Assembly (NCBI RefSeq): GCF_024399335.1
Contig: NZ_CP075339.1
Coordinates: 992,001 to 1,056,000 of the forward strand
DNA length: 64,000 nt
From: Leucobacter aridicollis
GTDB taxonomy: Bacteria; Actinomycetota; Actinomycetes; Actinomycetales; Microbacteriaceae
Reading direction: 5' to 3'
Both the position numbers and the translations under genes were made by a program. The notes under the pieces are model-generated. The model searched no databases and had not been told where the DNA came from. It saw nothing but the letters and a program-made list of their open reading frames with translations. This document shows, piece after piece, positions 44,950-54,554 of the stretch. Positions within the stretch are counted from its first letter, which is position 1, and each line of letters starts with the position of its first letter.

Positions 44950-45876
44950 ATGCTGAGATACATCGTCTTCCGCATCCTTCAGGTCGTCCCAGTGCTTTTG
45001 GGCACGACCTTCCTGATCTACTTCATGGTGTTTGCCATGCCCGGCGATCCCATCATCGCCATGTTCGGTGACAAGACCCCGAACCCAATCGTGCTCGAGA
45101 AGCTGCGAGCGCAGTACAACCTCGACAAGCCCTTCATCGTGCAGTACCTGCTCTATCTCAAGGGCATTCTTGTCGGTGACTTCGGCGTGAGCTTCTCTGG
45201 CCAGCCTGTCAGCACGATCCTCGCCCGCACCTTCCCGGTGACCGCAACGCTCGCGATTATGGCAATCGCCATCGAGTTCGTCCTTGCAGTCGTCATCGGC
45301 CTCTTCTCGGGCCTGCGCAAGGGCAAGCTGTTTGACAACGTCAACCTGCTTATCGGCCTGCTCCTCATGAGCGTGCCGATCTTCGTCATCGCCTTTATCG
45401 CGCAGTACTTCTTCGCGATCGAGCTCGGCTGGTTCCGCGCCACGGCTGGTCCCGGCGCGCCAATCAAGGATCTCCTGCTTCCCGCAATCGTGCTCGGAAT
45501 TTCGCTCTACGCGACCTCGATGCGTCTGACGCGATCCTCAGTGATCGACACGCTGAACCAGGACTTCGTTCGTACCGCGTACTCGAAGGGGCTGTCGCGC
45601 GGCCGTGTCGTTCCGGTGCACGTGCTCCGCAACTCGCTCATTCCGACAGTCACGAACAGCGCCGCAAACTTTGGTGTGCTGCTCGTCGGTGCGACAGTCA
45701 CCGAGGGCATCTTCAACGTGCCAGGCGTTGGTAACACCCTGTACCAGGCGATCCTCCGCGGTGAGAACGCTACCGTCGTGTCGTTCGTCACGATCATGGT
45801 GCTGTTCTACCTTGCCGTGAACCTCATCGTAGACCTGCTCTACGCCGCGCTCGACCCGAGGATCCGTTATGCCTGA
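44950..45876 (+). CDS. Peptide ABC transporter permease (DppB-like, operon 1)
   Basis: 308 aa, six hydrophobic segments. The N-terminal LRYIVFRILQVVPVLLGTTFLIY and the GDFGVSFSGQPV loop are typical of DppB/OppB. The ABC coupling (EAA) loop is DFVRTAYSKGLSRGRVVPVH. It overlaps the next permease gene by 8 nt. Confidence 0.95.
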   Translation: MLRYIVFRILQVVPVLLGTTFLIYFMVFAMPGDPIIAMFGDKTPNPIVLEKLRAQYNLDKPFIVQYLLYLKGILVGDFGVSFSGQPVSTILARTFPVTATLAIMAIAIEFVLAVVIGLFSGLRKGKLFDNVNLLIGLLLMSVPIFVIAFIAQYFFAIELGWFRATAGPGAPIKDLLLPAIVLGISLYATSMRLTRSSVIDTLNQDFVRTAYSKGLSRGRVVPVHVLRNSLIPTVTNSAANFGVLLVGATVTEGIFNVPGVGNTLYQAILRGENATVVSFVTIMVLFYLAVNLIVDLLYAALDPRIRYA

Positions 45877-46840
45877 GTCACTACAAAATTCCTCACAGAA
45901 GCGTCCCGCCATCGAGCACTTCGTCGCACCGTTCGACGAGAACTCAGTGGCCGCAGTTGACGCCGTTAAGGTCAGTGAGACGAAGTCGAACCTCTGGAGC
46001 GATGCCTGGAAAGACATGCGGCGTCGGCCCATGTTCTGGATCTCGGCTGCGATCATCCTGCTCGTGCTCGTTGTGTCGCTGTTCCCAACCTGGTTCACTC
46101 AGGTTGACCCCCGCGCGTGCCAGCTGGGGCTGTCGAACGCCGGCCCGGCCGCGGGGCACCCCCTTGGCTTCAACAAGCAGGGCTGCGACATCTACTCTCG
46201 CGTGATTCACGGTACGTCGACCTCAGTGTCGGTAGGTCTCGTGGTCATTGTCATGACCTTTGTTATCGGAATTGTGATGGGCGCGCTCGCTGGCTACTTC
46301 GGTGGTTGGGTCGACACGATCCTTTCGCGTCTCGGTGACATCTTCTTCTCGATTCCATACATCCTCGCTGCCGTCGTCGTGATGAGCGTGATGAGCGAAC
46401 ACCGAAACATCCTCGTGATCTCGCTTGCAATCGGCGGCTTCTCGTGGCCGGTGACCGCGCGTATTCTGCGAGCCGAGATCTTCCGAGTAAAGAACAGCGA
46501 CTACGTGATGGCATCGCGCGCGCTCGGTCTCTCGGGCCAGGGAACGCTGTGGAAGCACGTGCTGCCGAACTCGATCGCACCCGTGATCGTTGTCACGACC
46601 CTCTCGCTGTCAGCCGCGATCGTCGCTGAGGCAGTGCTTTCCTTCCTTGGCGTTGGCCTTCCAGCGAAGGACTTCATGAGCTGGGGCAACGACATTAGTG
46701 CCGCACAGAGCGACCTGCGAACGAAGCCCGAGAACCTTATCTACCCGTCAATCGCGCTCAGCGTCACCGTCCTCGCATTCATCATGCTTGGCGAGGTCGT
46801 TCGTGACGCGCTCGATCCGAAGGCGAGGGCCCGCCGATGA
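45869..46840 (+). CDS. Peptide ABC transporter permease (DppC-like, operon 1)
   Basis: 323 aa. The long N-terminal cytoplasmic part is followed by a transmembrane domain. Key features are the HPLGFNKQGCDIYSRVIHGT loop typical of DppC/OppC and the EAA loop YVMASRALGLSGQGTLWKHVLP. The start codon lies within the preceding gene, and the stop overlaps the ATPase start (ATGA), so the operon is tightly coupled. Confidence 0.95.
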   Translation: MPESLQNSSQKRPAIEHFVAPFDENSVAAVDAVKVSETKSNLWSDAWKDMRRRPMFWISAAIILLVLVVSLFPTWFTQVDPRACQLGLSNAGPAAGHPLGFNKQGCDIYSRVIHGTSTSVSVGLVVIVMTFVIGIVMGALAGYFGGWVDTILSRLGDIFFSIPYILAAVVVMSVMSEHRNILVISLAIGGFSWPVTARILRAEIFRVKNSDYVMASRALGLSGQGTLWKHVLPNSIAPVIVVTTLSLSAAIVAEAVLSFLGVGLPAKDFMSWGNDISAAQSDLRTKPENLIYPSIALSVTVLAFIMLGEVVRDALDPKARARR

Positions 46841-48621
46841 GCGACATGCAACCGCTGCTCAGCGTGCGCGACCTGAAGGTCGCCTTCAAGACAGACAAGA
46901 CCGCGAAAGAGGTGCTGCACGGCATCAACCTCGACGTCTACCCAGGTGAGACTGTAGCGATCGTTGGTGAGTCGGGCTCCGGCAAATCGACGACGATGCA
47001 TGCGGTCATCAACCTGCTTCCGGGTACCGGTGAGATCACCGGTGGTTCGGTGCAGTGGAACGGTCGCGAGCTCGTCGGTATCGGCCGTCGCGAGATGGAG
47101 TCGATCCGTGGTCGCGAGATCGGCCTGGTTCCGCAGGATCCGATGTCGAACCTGAACCCGGTGTGGTCGGTCGGCTTCCAGGTTGAGGAAGCGATCCGGG
47201 CGAATGGCCTCGCAAAGAGCAAGAAAGACGTGCGTGCCCGCGCGGTCGAAGTGCTCGAGCAGGCCGGACTGCAGGACGCTGAGAAGCGCATGAAGCAGTA
47301 CCCGCACCAGTTCTCGGGCGGTATGAAGCAGCGCGCTCTCATTGGCATTGGGCTCTCGGCGAAGCCAGAGCTGCTCATCGCTGACGAGCCAACAAGTGCC
47401 CTCGACGTGACCGTGCAGCGAGTGGTGCTCGACCACCTCGCCAAGCTCACCAGTGAGCTCGGAACCGCCGTGGTCTTCATCACGCATGATCTCGGTCTCG
47501 CTGCTGAGCGCGCGGAGAAGCTCATCGTGATGTATCAGGGAAACATCGTGGAATCTGGACCGAGTCGTCAGATTCTGCAGGATCCGCAGCACCCCTACAC
47601 CAAGCGACTGGTCGCTGCGGCGCCGAGCCTGGCATCGCGCCGGATCGGGGCGGACGCTGCCATCCCGGCTGCCCCGACGAGCACGTTTGACGTCGCGGCG
47701 CTCGCTGAGGCGGAGACCCGGGGCGGCAAGGTTGGCGAGCCCCTCATTGAGGTGGAGAACCTGCGCAAGGTGTACAAGCTGCGCAAGGGCAACTTCAGCA
47801 GCGAGGACTTCGTCGCGGTCGAGGGTGCGAACTTCACGATTAACCGTGGCGAGACCCTCGCCCTCGTAGGCGAGTCCGGTTCGGGCAAGTCGACGATCGC
47901 CAAGATGGTGCTCCAGCTTGAGGAGCCCACCGGCGGTTCGGTGAAGATTGCAGGCAAGGACACGGCAAAGCTCAGTGGTCGCGAGCTCTTCGAGCTGCGC
48001 CGAACGCTGCAGCCTGTGTTCCAGGATCCGTACGGTTCGCTCGACCCTCTCCACAACATCGGTAACACGATCATGGAGCCGCTGAACATCCACAAGGTCG
48101 GCGACATGGCCAGCCGCAAGCAGCGGGTCAACGAGCTGCTCGACCAGGTATCGCTGCCGCGGGAGCTCGCGACACGGTACCCGAACGAGCTCTCGGGCGG
48201 CCAGCGTCAGCGCGTTGCTGTTGCCCGTGGACTCGCGCTCAAGCCTGACATTCTCGTCCTTGACGAGGCTGTGTCGGCGCTTGACGTGCTGGTGCAGGCC
48301 CAGATCCTTGATCTGCTCGCCGAGCTGCAGCGAGATCTCGGGCTCACCTACCTGTTCATCACGCACGACCTCGCGGTCGTGCGCCTGATTGCTGACCGCG
48401 TGTGCGTGATGCAGCAGGGCAAGATTGTCGAACAGGCGACGACCGAGGAAGTGTTCGAGAACCCGCAGCAGGAGTACACGAGGAATCTTCTCGCGGCGAT
48501 TCCCGGTGCGTCGATCGAACTCGGCATCGGAAGCGCTGGAGACCATGTTCCGCACGCTCCCGTGTCGGGCCCCGGCAGCGCACCCTTCGCGGGTGGCGGT
48601 CAGGCGGGTGCGCAGGCGTAG
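46837..48621 (+). CDS. Fused DppD-DppF type peptide ABC ATPase (operon 1)
   Basis: 594 aa with two complete ABC ATPase halves. First half (about 1-275): [41 protein letters not shown]. Second half (about 300-570): [42 protein letters not shown]. In many bacteria these are two separate genes. The C-terminal tail is Gly/Ala-rich. It powers the permease pair upstream. Confidence 0.95.
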   Translation: MSDMQPLLSVRDLKVAFKTDKTAKEVLHGINLDVYPGETVAIVGESGSGKSTTMHAVINLLPGTGEITGGSVQWNGRELVGIGRREMESIRGREIGLVPQDPMSNLNPVWSVGFQVEEAIRANGLAKSKKDVRARAVEVLEQAGLQDAEKRMKQYPHQFSGGMKQRALIGIGLSAKPELLIADEPTSALDVTVQRVVLDHLAKLTSELGTAVVFITHDLGLAAERAEKLIVMYQGNIVESGPSRQILQDPQHPYTKRLVAAAPSLASRRIGADAAIPAAPTSTFDVAALAEAETRGGKVGEPLIEVENLRKVYKLRKGNFSSEDFVAVEGANFTINRGETLALVGESGSGKSTIAKMVLQLEEPTGGSVKIAGKDTAKLSGRELFELRRTLQPVFQDPYGSLDPLHNIGNTIMEPLNIHKVGDMASRKQRVNELLDQVSLPRELATRYPNELSGGQRQRVAVARGLALKPDILVLDEAVSALDVLVQAQILDLLAELQRDLGLTYLFITHDLAVVRLIADRVCVMQQGKIVEQATTEEVFENPQQEYTRNLLAAIPGASIELGIGSAGDHVPHAPVSGPGSAPFAGGGQAGAQA

Positions 48622-48671
48622 CCAAGATCTAGGGGAGAGGGCCACCGAGCGTCACTCCTAGGTCACAATTC

Positions 48672-48716
48672 GTGGGCCATTGCTACAAGCGGTTAACGCT
48701 TGGGGCAATGGCCCAC
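48672..48716 (+). terminator. Long two-part inverted repeat after the first operon
   Basis: The outer 12-bp arms GTGGGCCATTGC / GCAATGGCCCAC enclose an inner perfect stem CAAGCG-GTTAA-CGCTTG, with only a TA/GG bulge between them. There is no T-tract. It probably marks the 3' end of the first peptide operon and insulates the second one. Confidence 0.7.
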
Positions 48717-48789
48717 TAGTGTGTGAAGTGATCTGAAACGCAATTAGTACGGGCAACGCTGCGCGTATGAGTTTCCAATGGAGGAAGAA

Positions 48790-50409
48790 TTGAAGAAGAC
48801 GCTATTTACTTCTGTCGCACTCGCTGGCGCGGCGGCGCTGCTCTTGAGCTCGTGCGCATCGGGCGGTAACAACGGGGGCGGAGACGGTGGCAGCTCGGGC
48901 GGCGGCGCGGTCACCATCGGCACGACCGAAACGGTGACGTCGCTCGACCCCGCAGGCGCATACGACAACGGCTCGTTCGGTGTCATGACGAACGTGTACC
49001 CATTCCTGCTGAATAACCCCGTGGGCGAGTCGACCGTTGCGCCTGACATCGCAGAGTCAGCGGAGTTCACCGCCCCGACTGAATACACGGTGAAGTTGAA
49101 GCCCGGGCTGACGTTTGCCAACGGGAATGAGCTCACGAGCTCGGACGTGAAGTTCACGTTCGACCGTCAGGTCGCAATCGCGGATCCGAATGGGCCTTCG
49201 AGTTTGCTTGCAAACCTCGACAGCATCGAGACACCGGACGACACCACAGTCGTATTCAAGCTCAAGTCCGAGAATGACCAGACCTTCCCGCAGGTGCTTT
49301 CGAGCCCAGTCGGGCCGATCGTCGATGAGGATGTCTTCCCAGCAGACGCAATCCTAGACGACCAGGAACTCGTGAAGGCCAACCCCTTCGCTGGTCCGTA
49401 CGCGGTGACAAACTATGACAAGGGCAACCTCATCGCCTATCAGGCGTTCGATGGCTACGAGGGCCTCTGGGGTGCTCCGAAGACTGACTCGATCAACGTG
49501 AAGTACTTCGCGAACGAGTCGAATCTCAGCCAGGCGATCGAGACGAAGGCAGTCGACGTCGCATTCCGCAATATCTCGGCGACCGACGTCGAGAAGTTCG
49601 AGAGCACCGATGGCCTGAATGTCGTCAAGGGCCCGGGCGGCGAGATCCGGTACATTGTGTTCAACTTCAACACGCAACCGTTCGGCACGGGAGTGGACGG
49701 GGCTGACCCGGCGAAGGCGCTCGCAGTGCGCCAGGCCGTCGCAGACTCGCTCGATCGCGAGAAGATCTCGACCGAGGTGTTCAAGGGAACCTACACTCCG
49801 CTGTACTCGTACATCCCTGAGGGACTCCTCGGTGCGAATGAGTCGCTGAAGGGCCTCTACGGTGATGGTGAAGGGGGGCCTGATGCCGAGCGCGCAGCCA
49901 AGCGCCTCTCCGATGCAGGCGTTGAGACACCTGTGAATCTCAAGCTGCAGTACGCGGGGGAGCGTTACGGCGCCGCCTCAGCAGAGGAGTACGCGCAGAT
50001 CAAGTCTCAGCTCGAGGCTGGCGGTCTGTTCACCGTCGACCTGCAGTCGACTGAATGGGGCCAGTACACCGAGGACCGCGTGAAGGACCTCTACCCGGCG
50101 CACCAGCTCGGCTGGTTCCCCGACTACTCTGATCCCGACAACTACCTGACGCCGTTCTTCTCGCCGGACAACTTCCTCGTGAACCACTACGAGAACGCTG
50201 ACGTTGTGAAGCTCATCGACGAGCAGCGCGTGACAGGCGACGAGGCCGAACGCGGCAAGCTGCTCGAGCAGGCGCAGGACAAGCTCGCGGAGGATCTCTC
50301 CACGCTGCCGATGCAGCAGGGCGCGCAGGTTGCGGTTGCAGTTGACGGCGTCGACGGGGTGACGCTTGACGCGTCGTTCAAGTTCCGCTTCGGGTCGCTC
50401 ACGAAGTAA
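48790..50409 (+). CDS. Peptide ABC transporter substrate-binding lipoprotein (operon 2)
   Basis: 539 aa from TTG 48790, six bases after GGAGG; the ATG at 48778 would place that RBS inside the gene. Lipobox ALLLSSC (Cys22). SBP_bac_5 features: GTTETVTSLDPAGAYDNGSF, TFANGNELTSSDVKFTFDRQ, ADSLDREKISTEVFKGTYTP and LGWFPDYSDPDNYLTPFFSP. Of the same family as the first SBP but quite different in sequence, so the two transporters probably take different peptides. Confidence 0.93.
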   Translation: MKKTLFTSVALAGAAALLLSSCASGGNNGGGDGGSSGGGAVTIGTTETVTSLDPAGAYDNGSFGVMTNVYPFLLNNPVGESTVAPDIAESAEFTAPTEYTVKLKPGLTFANGNELTSSDVKFTFDRQVAIADPNGPSSLLANLDSIETPDDTTVVFKLKSENDQTFPQVLSSPVGPIVDEDVFPADAILDDQELVKANPFAGPYAVTNYDKGNLIAYQAFDGYEGLWGAPKTDSINVKYFANESNLSQAIETKAVDVAFRNISATDVEKFESTDGLNVVKGPGGEIRYIVFNFNTQPFGTGVDGADPAKALAVRQAVADSLDREKISTEVFKGTYTPLYSYIPEGLLGANESLKGLYGDGEGGPDAERAAKRLSDAGVETPVNLKLQYAGERYGAASAEEYAQIKSQLEAGGLFTVDLQSTEWGQYTEDRVKDLYPAHQLGWFPDYSDPDNYLTPFFSPDNFLVNHYENADVVKLIDEQRVTGDEAERGKLLEQAQDKLAEDLSTLPMQQGAQVAVAVDGVDGVTLDASFKFRFGSLTK

Positions 50410-50417
50410 CTTGGTTC

Positions 50418-50450
50418 GGCGGGCGGGGGCGCGACGCGCTTCCGCCCGCC
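50418..50450 (+). terminator. Hairpin after the second SBP gene
   Basis: 9-bp arms GGCGGGCGG / CCGCCCGCC with a 15-nt GC-rich loop, no T-tract, starting 9 nt after the SBP stop. It is in the same place as the hairpin in operon 1. Confidence 0.65.
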
Positions 50451-50473
50451 TACCGTGTCTCTGAATTCCTGCA

Positions 50474-51547
50474 ATGGTAATTACAGAAGCCGCTCCCGCG
50501 GTGACCGCACGCGCGAAGATGAAGGGTGGTGGCCTCGGAAGATTTATCCTGTGGCGTGCACTCCTCATCATCCCCACCGTCTTCATTCTGATGACGATGG
50601 TGTTCCTCCTCATGCGAACGCTCGGCAACCCGATTTCAGCCTCCGTTGGCGACAGGCTGCCCCCGGCTGAGCTCGCCAAACGCGTTGCCGAGGCGGGCTA
50701 CGACCGCCCGCTGATCGTGCAGTATCTCGAGTACCTCGGCCAGATATTTACTGGCAACTTTGGTGTCACGTTTAGTGACCGGCGGCCGGTGACCGAGGTG
50801 CTCGTCACCTTCGGGGCGGCCACCCTGGAACTCGCCGTGTACACCCTGATCGTCGCGCTCGTCGTTGGCATCCCACTCGGCATCCTCGCCGCCTACTACC
50901 GGGACCGTGGCCCCGATGCGGCGCTGCGCGTCTTCGCTATCTTCACGTACGCGACCCCGGTGTTCTTCTCTGGCCTTATCATGAAGCTCATTTTTGGGGT
51001 GTGGCTCGGCTGGTTCCCAGTGTCCGGCCGTGCGTCGATTGCCACCGAGTTGCAACTGCAAACGCTGGCAAACCCGAGCGGCATCTATCTCATCGACGCG
51101 ATACGGACCGGTTCGTTGGCAAACGTTGGAGATGTGCTCTCCCACGCAGTACTTCCCGCGCTGACGCTTGGCATGATGACGGCCGGGATCTTCCTGAGGC
51201 TCGTCCGCACGAACATGATCGGTACGATCGGGCGCGAATACATCGACTCAGGCCGATCACGCGGAGTTGGCGAGTATCGCCTGGCCACGAAGCATGCCTT
51301 CCGCCCGGCGCTGATCCCGATCATCACCGTTATCGGTCTCCAGATCGCGATGTTGCTCGGTGGCGCCGTGCTCACTGAAACCACGTTTGAGTGGAAGGGG
51401 CTCGGCTTCCAGCTCGCCCACTACCTCAGTGCACGCGACTTTGTCGCTGTGCAGGGCATTGTCGCGCTCCTCGCCGTCATCGTTGCGCTGTCGAACTTCA
51501 TCGTCGACGTCGTCGCCGCCCTCATCGATCCGAGAGTGAGGTACTGA
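50474..51547 (+). CDS. Peptide ABC transporter permease (DppB-like, operon 2)
   Basis: 357 aa from ATG 50474; ATG 50519 (MKGGGLGRFILWRALLIIPT) is equally possible because neither has a strong RBS. There are six hydrophobic segments, a GNFGVTFSDRRPVTEVL loop and an EAA loop YIDSGRSRGVGEYRLATKH. It ends 1 nt before the next permease. Confidence 0.93.
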   Translation: MVITEAAPAVTARAKMKGGGLGRFILWRALLIIPTVFILMTMVFLLMRTLGNPISASVGDRLPPAELAKRVAEAGYDRPLIVQYLEYLGQIFTGNFGVTFSDRRPVTEVLVTFGAATLELAVYTLIVALVVGIPLGILAAYYRDRGPDAALRVFAIFTYATPVFFSGLIMKLIFGVWLGWFPVSGRASIATELQLQTLANPSGIYLIDAIRTGSLANVGDVLSHAVLPALTLGMMTAGIFLRLVRTNMIGTIGREYIDSGRSRGVGEYRLATKHAFRPALIPIITVIGLQIAMLLGGAVLTETTFEWKGLGFQLAHYLSARDFVAVQGIVALLAVIVALSNFIVDVVAALIDPRVRY

Positions 51548-51548
51548 T

Positions 51549-52601
51549 ATGTCGACCGAAATCATTCCCGTCGTGCCTCCGCGCGAGCGCGGCTGGCATA
51601 ACCTCCCGCTCGTGAAACAGCTCCACCAAAGCGTTGGCCTCCAGCGCGGCATGTTGATCACGGGGCTTGTGCTTGTCGCCATTTTCGCGCTCGTCGCGCT
51701 GTGTGCTCCGATCCTCGCGCCGTACTCGTATTCCGCGTTGAGCGGACCAGACGGTGATTTTGGCTCGCTCACCGCGCCGTCTGCCGCCCACCCACTGGGC
51801 ACGACGATCGCCGGCTATGACGTGCTCTCGCGCGTCATCTGGGGTGCGCGCACGGCGTTCCTCGTGATCGTGATCGCAGTCGTGAGCTCAATCTTTGCCG
51901 GCACGATGCTCGGGTTGCTGTCGGGCTACGTCGGCGGCGCGCTCGACAGGGTGCTTGTGATGATCGCTGACGCGATCTACGCCTTCCCGTCGCTGCTCCT
52001 TGCCATTGTGCTCTCGATTGTCATTTCCGGTGGACAATCGAGCCTGTGGGGCGGCATTTGGGCCGCGTCGCTGTCGATCACTGTAGTGTTTATTCCGCAG
52101 TACTTCAGGGTCGTGCGGTCTGAGGTCGTGCGAGTGAAGTCTGAGGCGTTCGTAGAGTCGGCGAGAGTCGTCGGCGCGAGCCGCGGGCGAATCATGTTCC
52201 GGCACGTGCTGCGTAACTCGACCCGCTCCCTGCCGCTCGTCTTCACGTTGAACGCGTCGGAGGCAATTCTCACCCTCGCGGGGCTGGGATTTCTCGGGTT
52301 TGGCATCGAGCCAAACTCGGCAGCCGAGTGGGGCTACGACCTCAACAAGGCGATCGCAGATGTGACGAACGGGGTGTGGTGGACGAGTGTCTGGCCCGGG
52401 CTCGCGATTGTGCTCGTTGTGATGGGGCTCACCCTCACCGGTGAGAGCCTGAACGACCTCGCGGACCCGCGGTTGCGGGTCCGGCGAAAGGCCAGGGCGG
52501 GCAGTGGCCGCGTGGCGAATACGGCGATGACTTCGACTGTGCCGGGCGAAGCGCCACAGGGTGGCGGCGATGCCGCTACAGAGACAGGGGGAGTGCGATG
52601 A
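51549..52601 (+). CDS. Peptide ABC transporter permease (DppC-like, operon 2)
   Basis: 350 aa. The features are AAHPLGTTIAGYDVLSRVIW and an EAA loop FVESARVVGASRGRIMFRHV. A hydrophilic tail of about 50 residues follows the last helix. The stop overlaps the ATPase start (ATGA). Confidence 0.94.
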   Translation: MSTEIIPVVPPRERGWHNLPLVKQLHQSVGLQRGMLITGLVLVAIFALVALCAPILAPYSYSALSGPDGDFGSLTAPSAAHPLGTTIAGYDVLSRVIWGARTAFLVIVIAVVSSIFAGTMLGLLSGYVGGALDRVLVMIADAIYAFPSLLLAIVLSIVISGGQSSLWGGIWAASLSITVVFIPQYFRVVRSEVVRVKSEAFVESARVVGASRGRIMFRHVLRNSTRSLPLVFTLNASEAILTLAGLGFLGFGIEPNSAAEWGYDLNKAIADVTNGVWWTSVWPGLAIVLVVMGLTLTGESLNDLADPRLRVRRKARAGSGRVANTAMTSTVPGEAPQGGGDAATETGGVR

Positions 52602-54307
52602 GTAAGGTTCTCGATATTCGCGACCTCGAGGTCACATTTGCGACCGATCACGGCGACGTGAAAGCCGTCGACGGTGTCTCGCTCGCAGTGCAGCCTGGTC
52701 GCGTGCTCGCGGTCGTCGGCGAATCAGGATCGGGCAAGACCGTTTCGGCCCGCACCGTGCTCGGGCTGCTGCCAGAGACAGCAGTTTCTCGCGGCTCGGT
52801 GCTGCTCGCGGCGCGCGACGGCAGCGGAACGAGTGACGTGCTGCAGCTGTCTGCTGAGGCGCTGCGTGCGGTGCGGGGCAGAGACGTCGCGATGGTGTTC
52901 CAGGAGCCCTCGACGGCGTTGAACCCGGTGTACACGATCGGCTGGCAGATCGCGGAGGGGCTGCGAGCGCACGAGAAGCTCTCGAAGAAGCAGCTGCGGG
53001 CGCGAGCGATAGAGATGCTCGCACTCGTCGGGCTCCCTGATCCTGAGGAGCGGGTCGACTACTTCCCGCACCAGCTCTCGGGCGGGCAGAAGCAGCGTGT
53101 GATGATCGCGATGGCGCTCGCGCTGAAGCCCGGCCTCATCGTCGCCGACGAACCGACGACGGCGCTCGACGTGACCGTGCAGGCCGAGATCCTCGACCTG
53201 CTGCGGAAGCTCAGGGACGACCTCGGCACCGCGATCCTGCTCATCACCCACAACATGGGAGTCGTTGCTGACCTCGCCGACGACGTCGCCGTGATGTACC
53301 AGGGCAAGGTCGTCGAGCAGGCGCCAGTCGCAGAGGTCTTCGCGAACCCGCGCGAGGATTACACGAAGCAGCTGCTCGGCGCCGTGCTCAAGCTCGGCGA
53401 CGGCAGGATCCGCGCTGCGGAGCGGCCCACCGATGCCGCAGCGAATGCCGCGTCAGCGGGGGAGGGGGCTCCGGCGCTCGTCTCGGCGCGCGGCCTGGAG
53501 ATCCAGTACCCGGGAAGGCTCGGGCGGCCAGGTTTCAAGGCCGTGCGCGGCGTCGACTTCGAGATCCGGGCGGGCGAGGTCTACGGCCTCGTCGGCGAAT
53601 CAGGATCAGGCAAGTCGACGATCGGCCGCACGATTGCAGGCCTGACCGGCGCGACAGGCGGTTCGCTCACCGTGCTCGGCCATGAGATGGTCGGGCTCAA
53701 AGAGCGCGCGTTCAGGCCGCTCCGAAAGAGCATCGGGTTCGTGTTCCAGGACCCGGCGTCGAGCTTCAACCCGCTACTGACAATCGCCGAGAACGTCGCC
53801 GAACCGCTCATCGTTCACAGGGTCGCGCGATCCGTCGCCGAGGCAAGGCCGCGTGTCGACGCGTTGCTCGAGTCCGTGCAGCTCCCGCGCGCCTACGGCG
53901 ACAGGTATCCGCACGAGCTCTCAGGCGGGCAGCGTCAACGCGCGTCGCTTGCGCGCGGGCTCGCGCTCGATCCGAAGCTGCTCATCGCCGATGAGCCGAC
54001 GAGCGCGCTCGACGTATCGGTACAGGCGCGAGTGCTCGAGCTATTCACCGAGTTGCAGGCTGAGCTTGGGTTCGCCGCGCTGTTCATCACGCACGACCTC
54101 GCGGTCGTCGACGCGCTCGCCGATCGCGTGGGCGTGCTGTACCGCGGAGAGCTCGTCGAGAGCGGCCCGACCTCCGAAGTGCTTCGCGCCCCGCGGGAGA
54201 CCTACACACAGCGTCTGCTCGCCTCGCTTCCGGTGCCCGACCCCGCCGAGCAGGCCGAGCGGCGAGAGCTTGCGCGGGCGCTTCGAGTGGCCGAGGGGCT
54301 CGAGTAG
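52598..54307 (+). CDS. Fused DppD-DppF type peptide ABC ATPase (operon 2)
   Basis: 569 aa, again two ABC halves. First: [33 protein letters not shown]. Second: [38 protein letters not shown]. Both halves look competent for ATP hydrolysis. It is the last gene of the operon and is followed by a perfect inverted repeat. Confidence 0.94.
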   Translation: MSKVLDIRDLEVTFATDHGDVKAVDGVSLAVQPGRVLAVVGESGSGKTVSARTVLGLLPETAVSRGSVLLAARDGSGTSDVLQLSAEALRAVRGRDVAMVFQEPSTALNPVYTIGWQIAEGLRAHEKLSKKQLRARAIEMLALVGLPDPEERVDYFPHQLSGGQKQRVMIAMALALKPGLIVADEPTTALDVTVQAEILDLLRKLRDDLGTAILLITHNMGVVADLADDVAVMYQGKVVEQAPVAEVFANPREDYTKQLLGAVLKLGDGRIRAAERPTDAAANAASAGEGAPALVSARGLEIQYPGRLGRPGFKAVRGVDFEIRAGEVYGLVGESGSGKSTIGRTIAGLTGATGGSLTVLGHEMVGLKERAFRPLRKSIGFVFQDPASSFNPLLTIAENVAEPLIVHRVARSVAEARPRVDALLESVQLPRAYGDRYPHELSGGQRQRASLARGLALDPKLLIADEPTSALDVSVQARVLELFTELQAELGFAALFITHDLAVVDALADRVGVLYRGELVESGPTSEVLRAPRETYTQRLLASLPVPDPAEQAERRELARALRVAEGLE

Positions 54308-54333
54308 CCGAGTCCAGCCGCGCAGCCACATCA

Positions 54334-54377
54334 GTAGGTCGCCGCCCACCGCATTCCCGCGGTGGGCGGCGACCTAC
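54334..54377 (+). terminator. Perfect 19-bp inverted repeat ending the second operon
   Basis: GTAGGTCGCCGCCCACCGC, a 6-nt loop ATTCCC, and the exact reverse complement. There is no T-run. It is a very stable GC-rich stem and is the likely 3' end of the second peptide operon. Confidence 0.75.
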
Positions 54378-54554
54378 TACGCTAGAGGGGCGCCCGCGCC
54401 GTGCGGCTCGGGCAGGGTTTCCGGGGCAGACGTCGCTCCGAGGTCCGTCTCGGCCTGCTCCGCAACTCGCGCATTTCCCGCGCGGGTCGCGGGATGAGTC
54501 GTGAACGGGTATGATAGAACGTTCGCTATTTTATGATCGTGAGGATCCACCCCT

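Noticed and set aside
46741..48645. 634-codon minus-strand frame across the fused ATPase
   Set aside because: It mirrors the ABC ATPase on the plus strand and shows only His/Arg/Leu-rich composition without domains.
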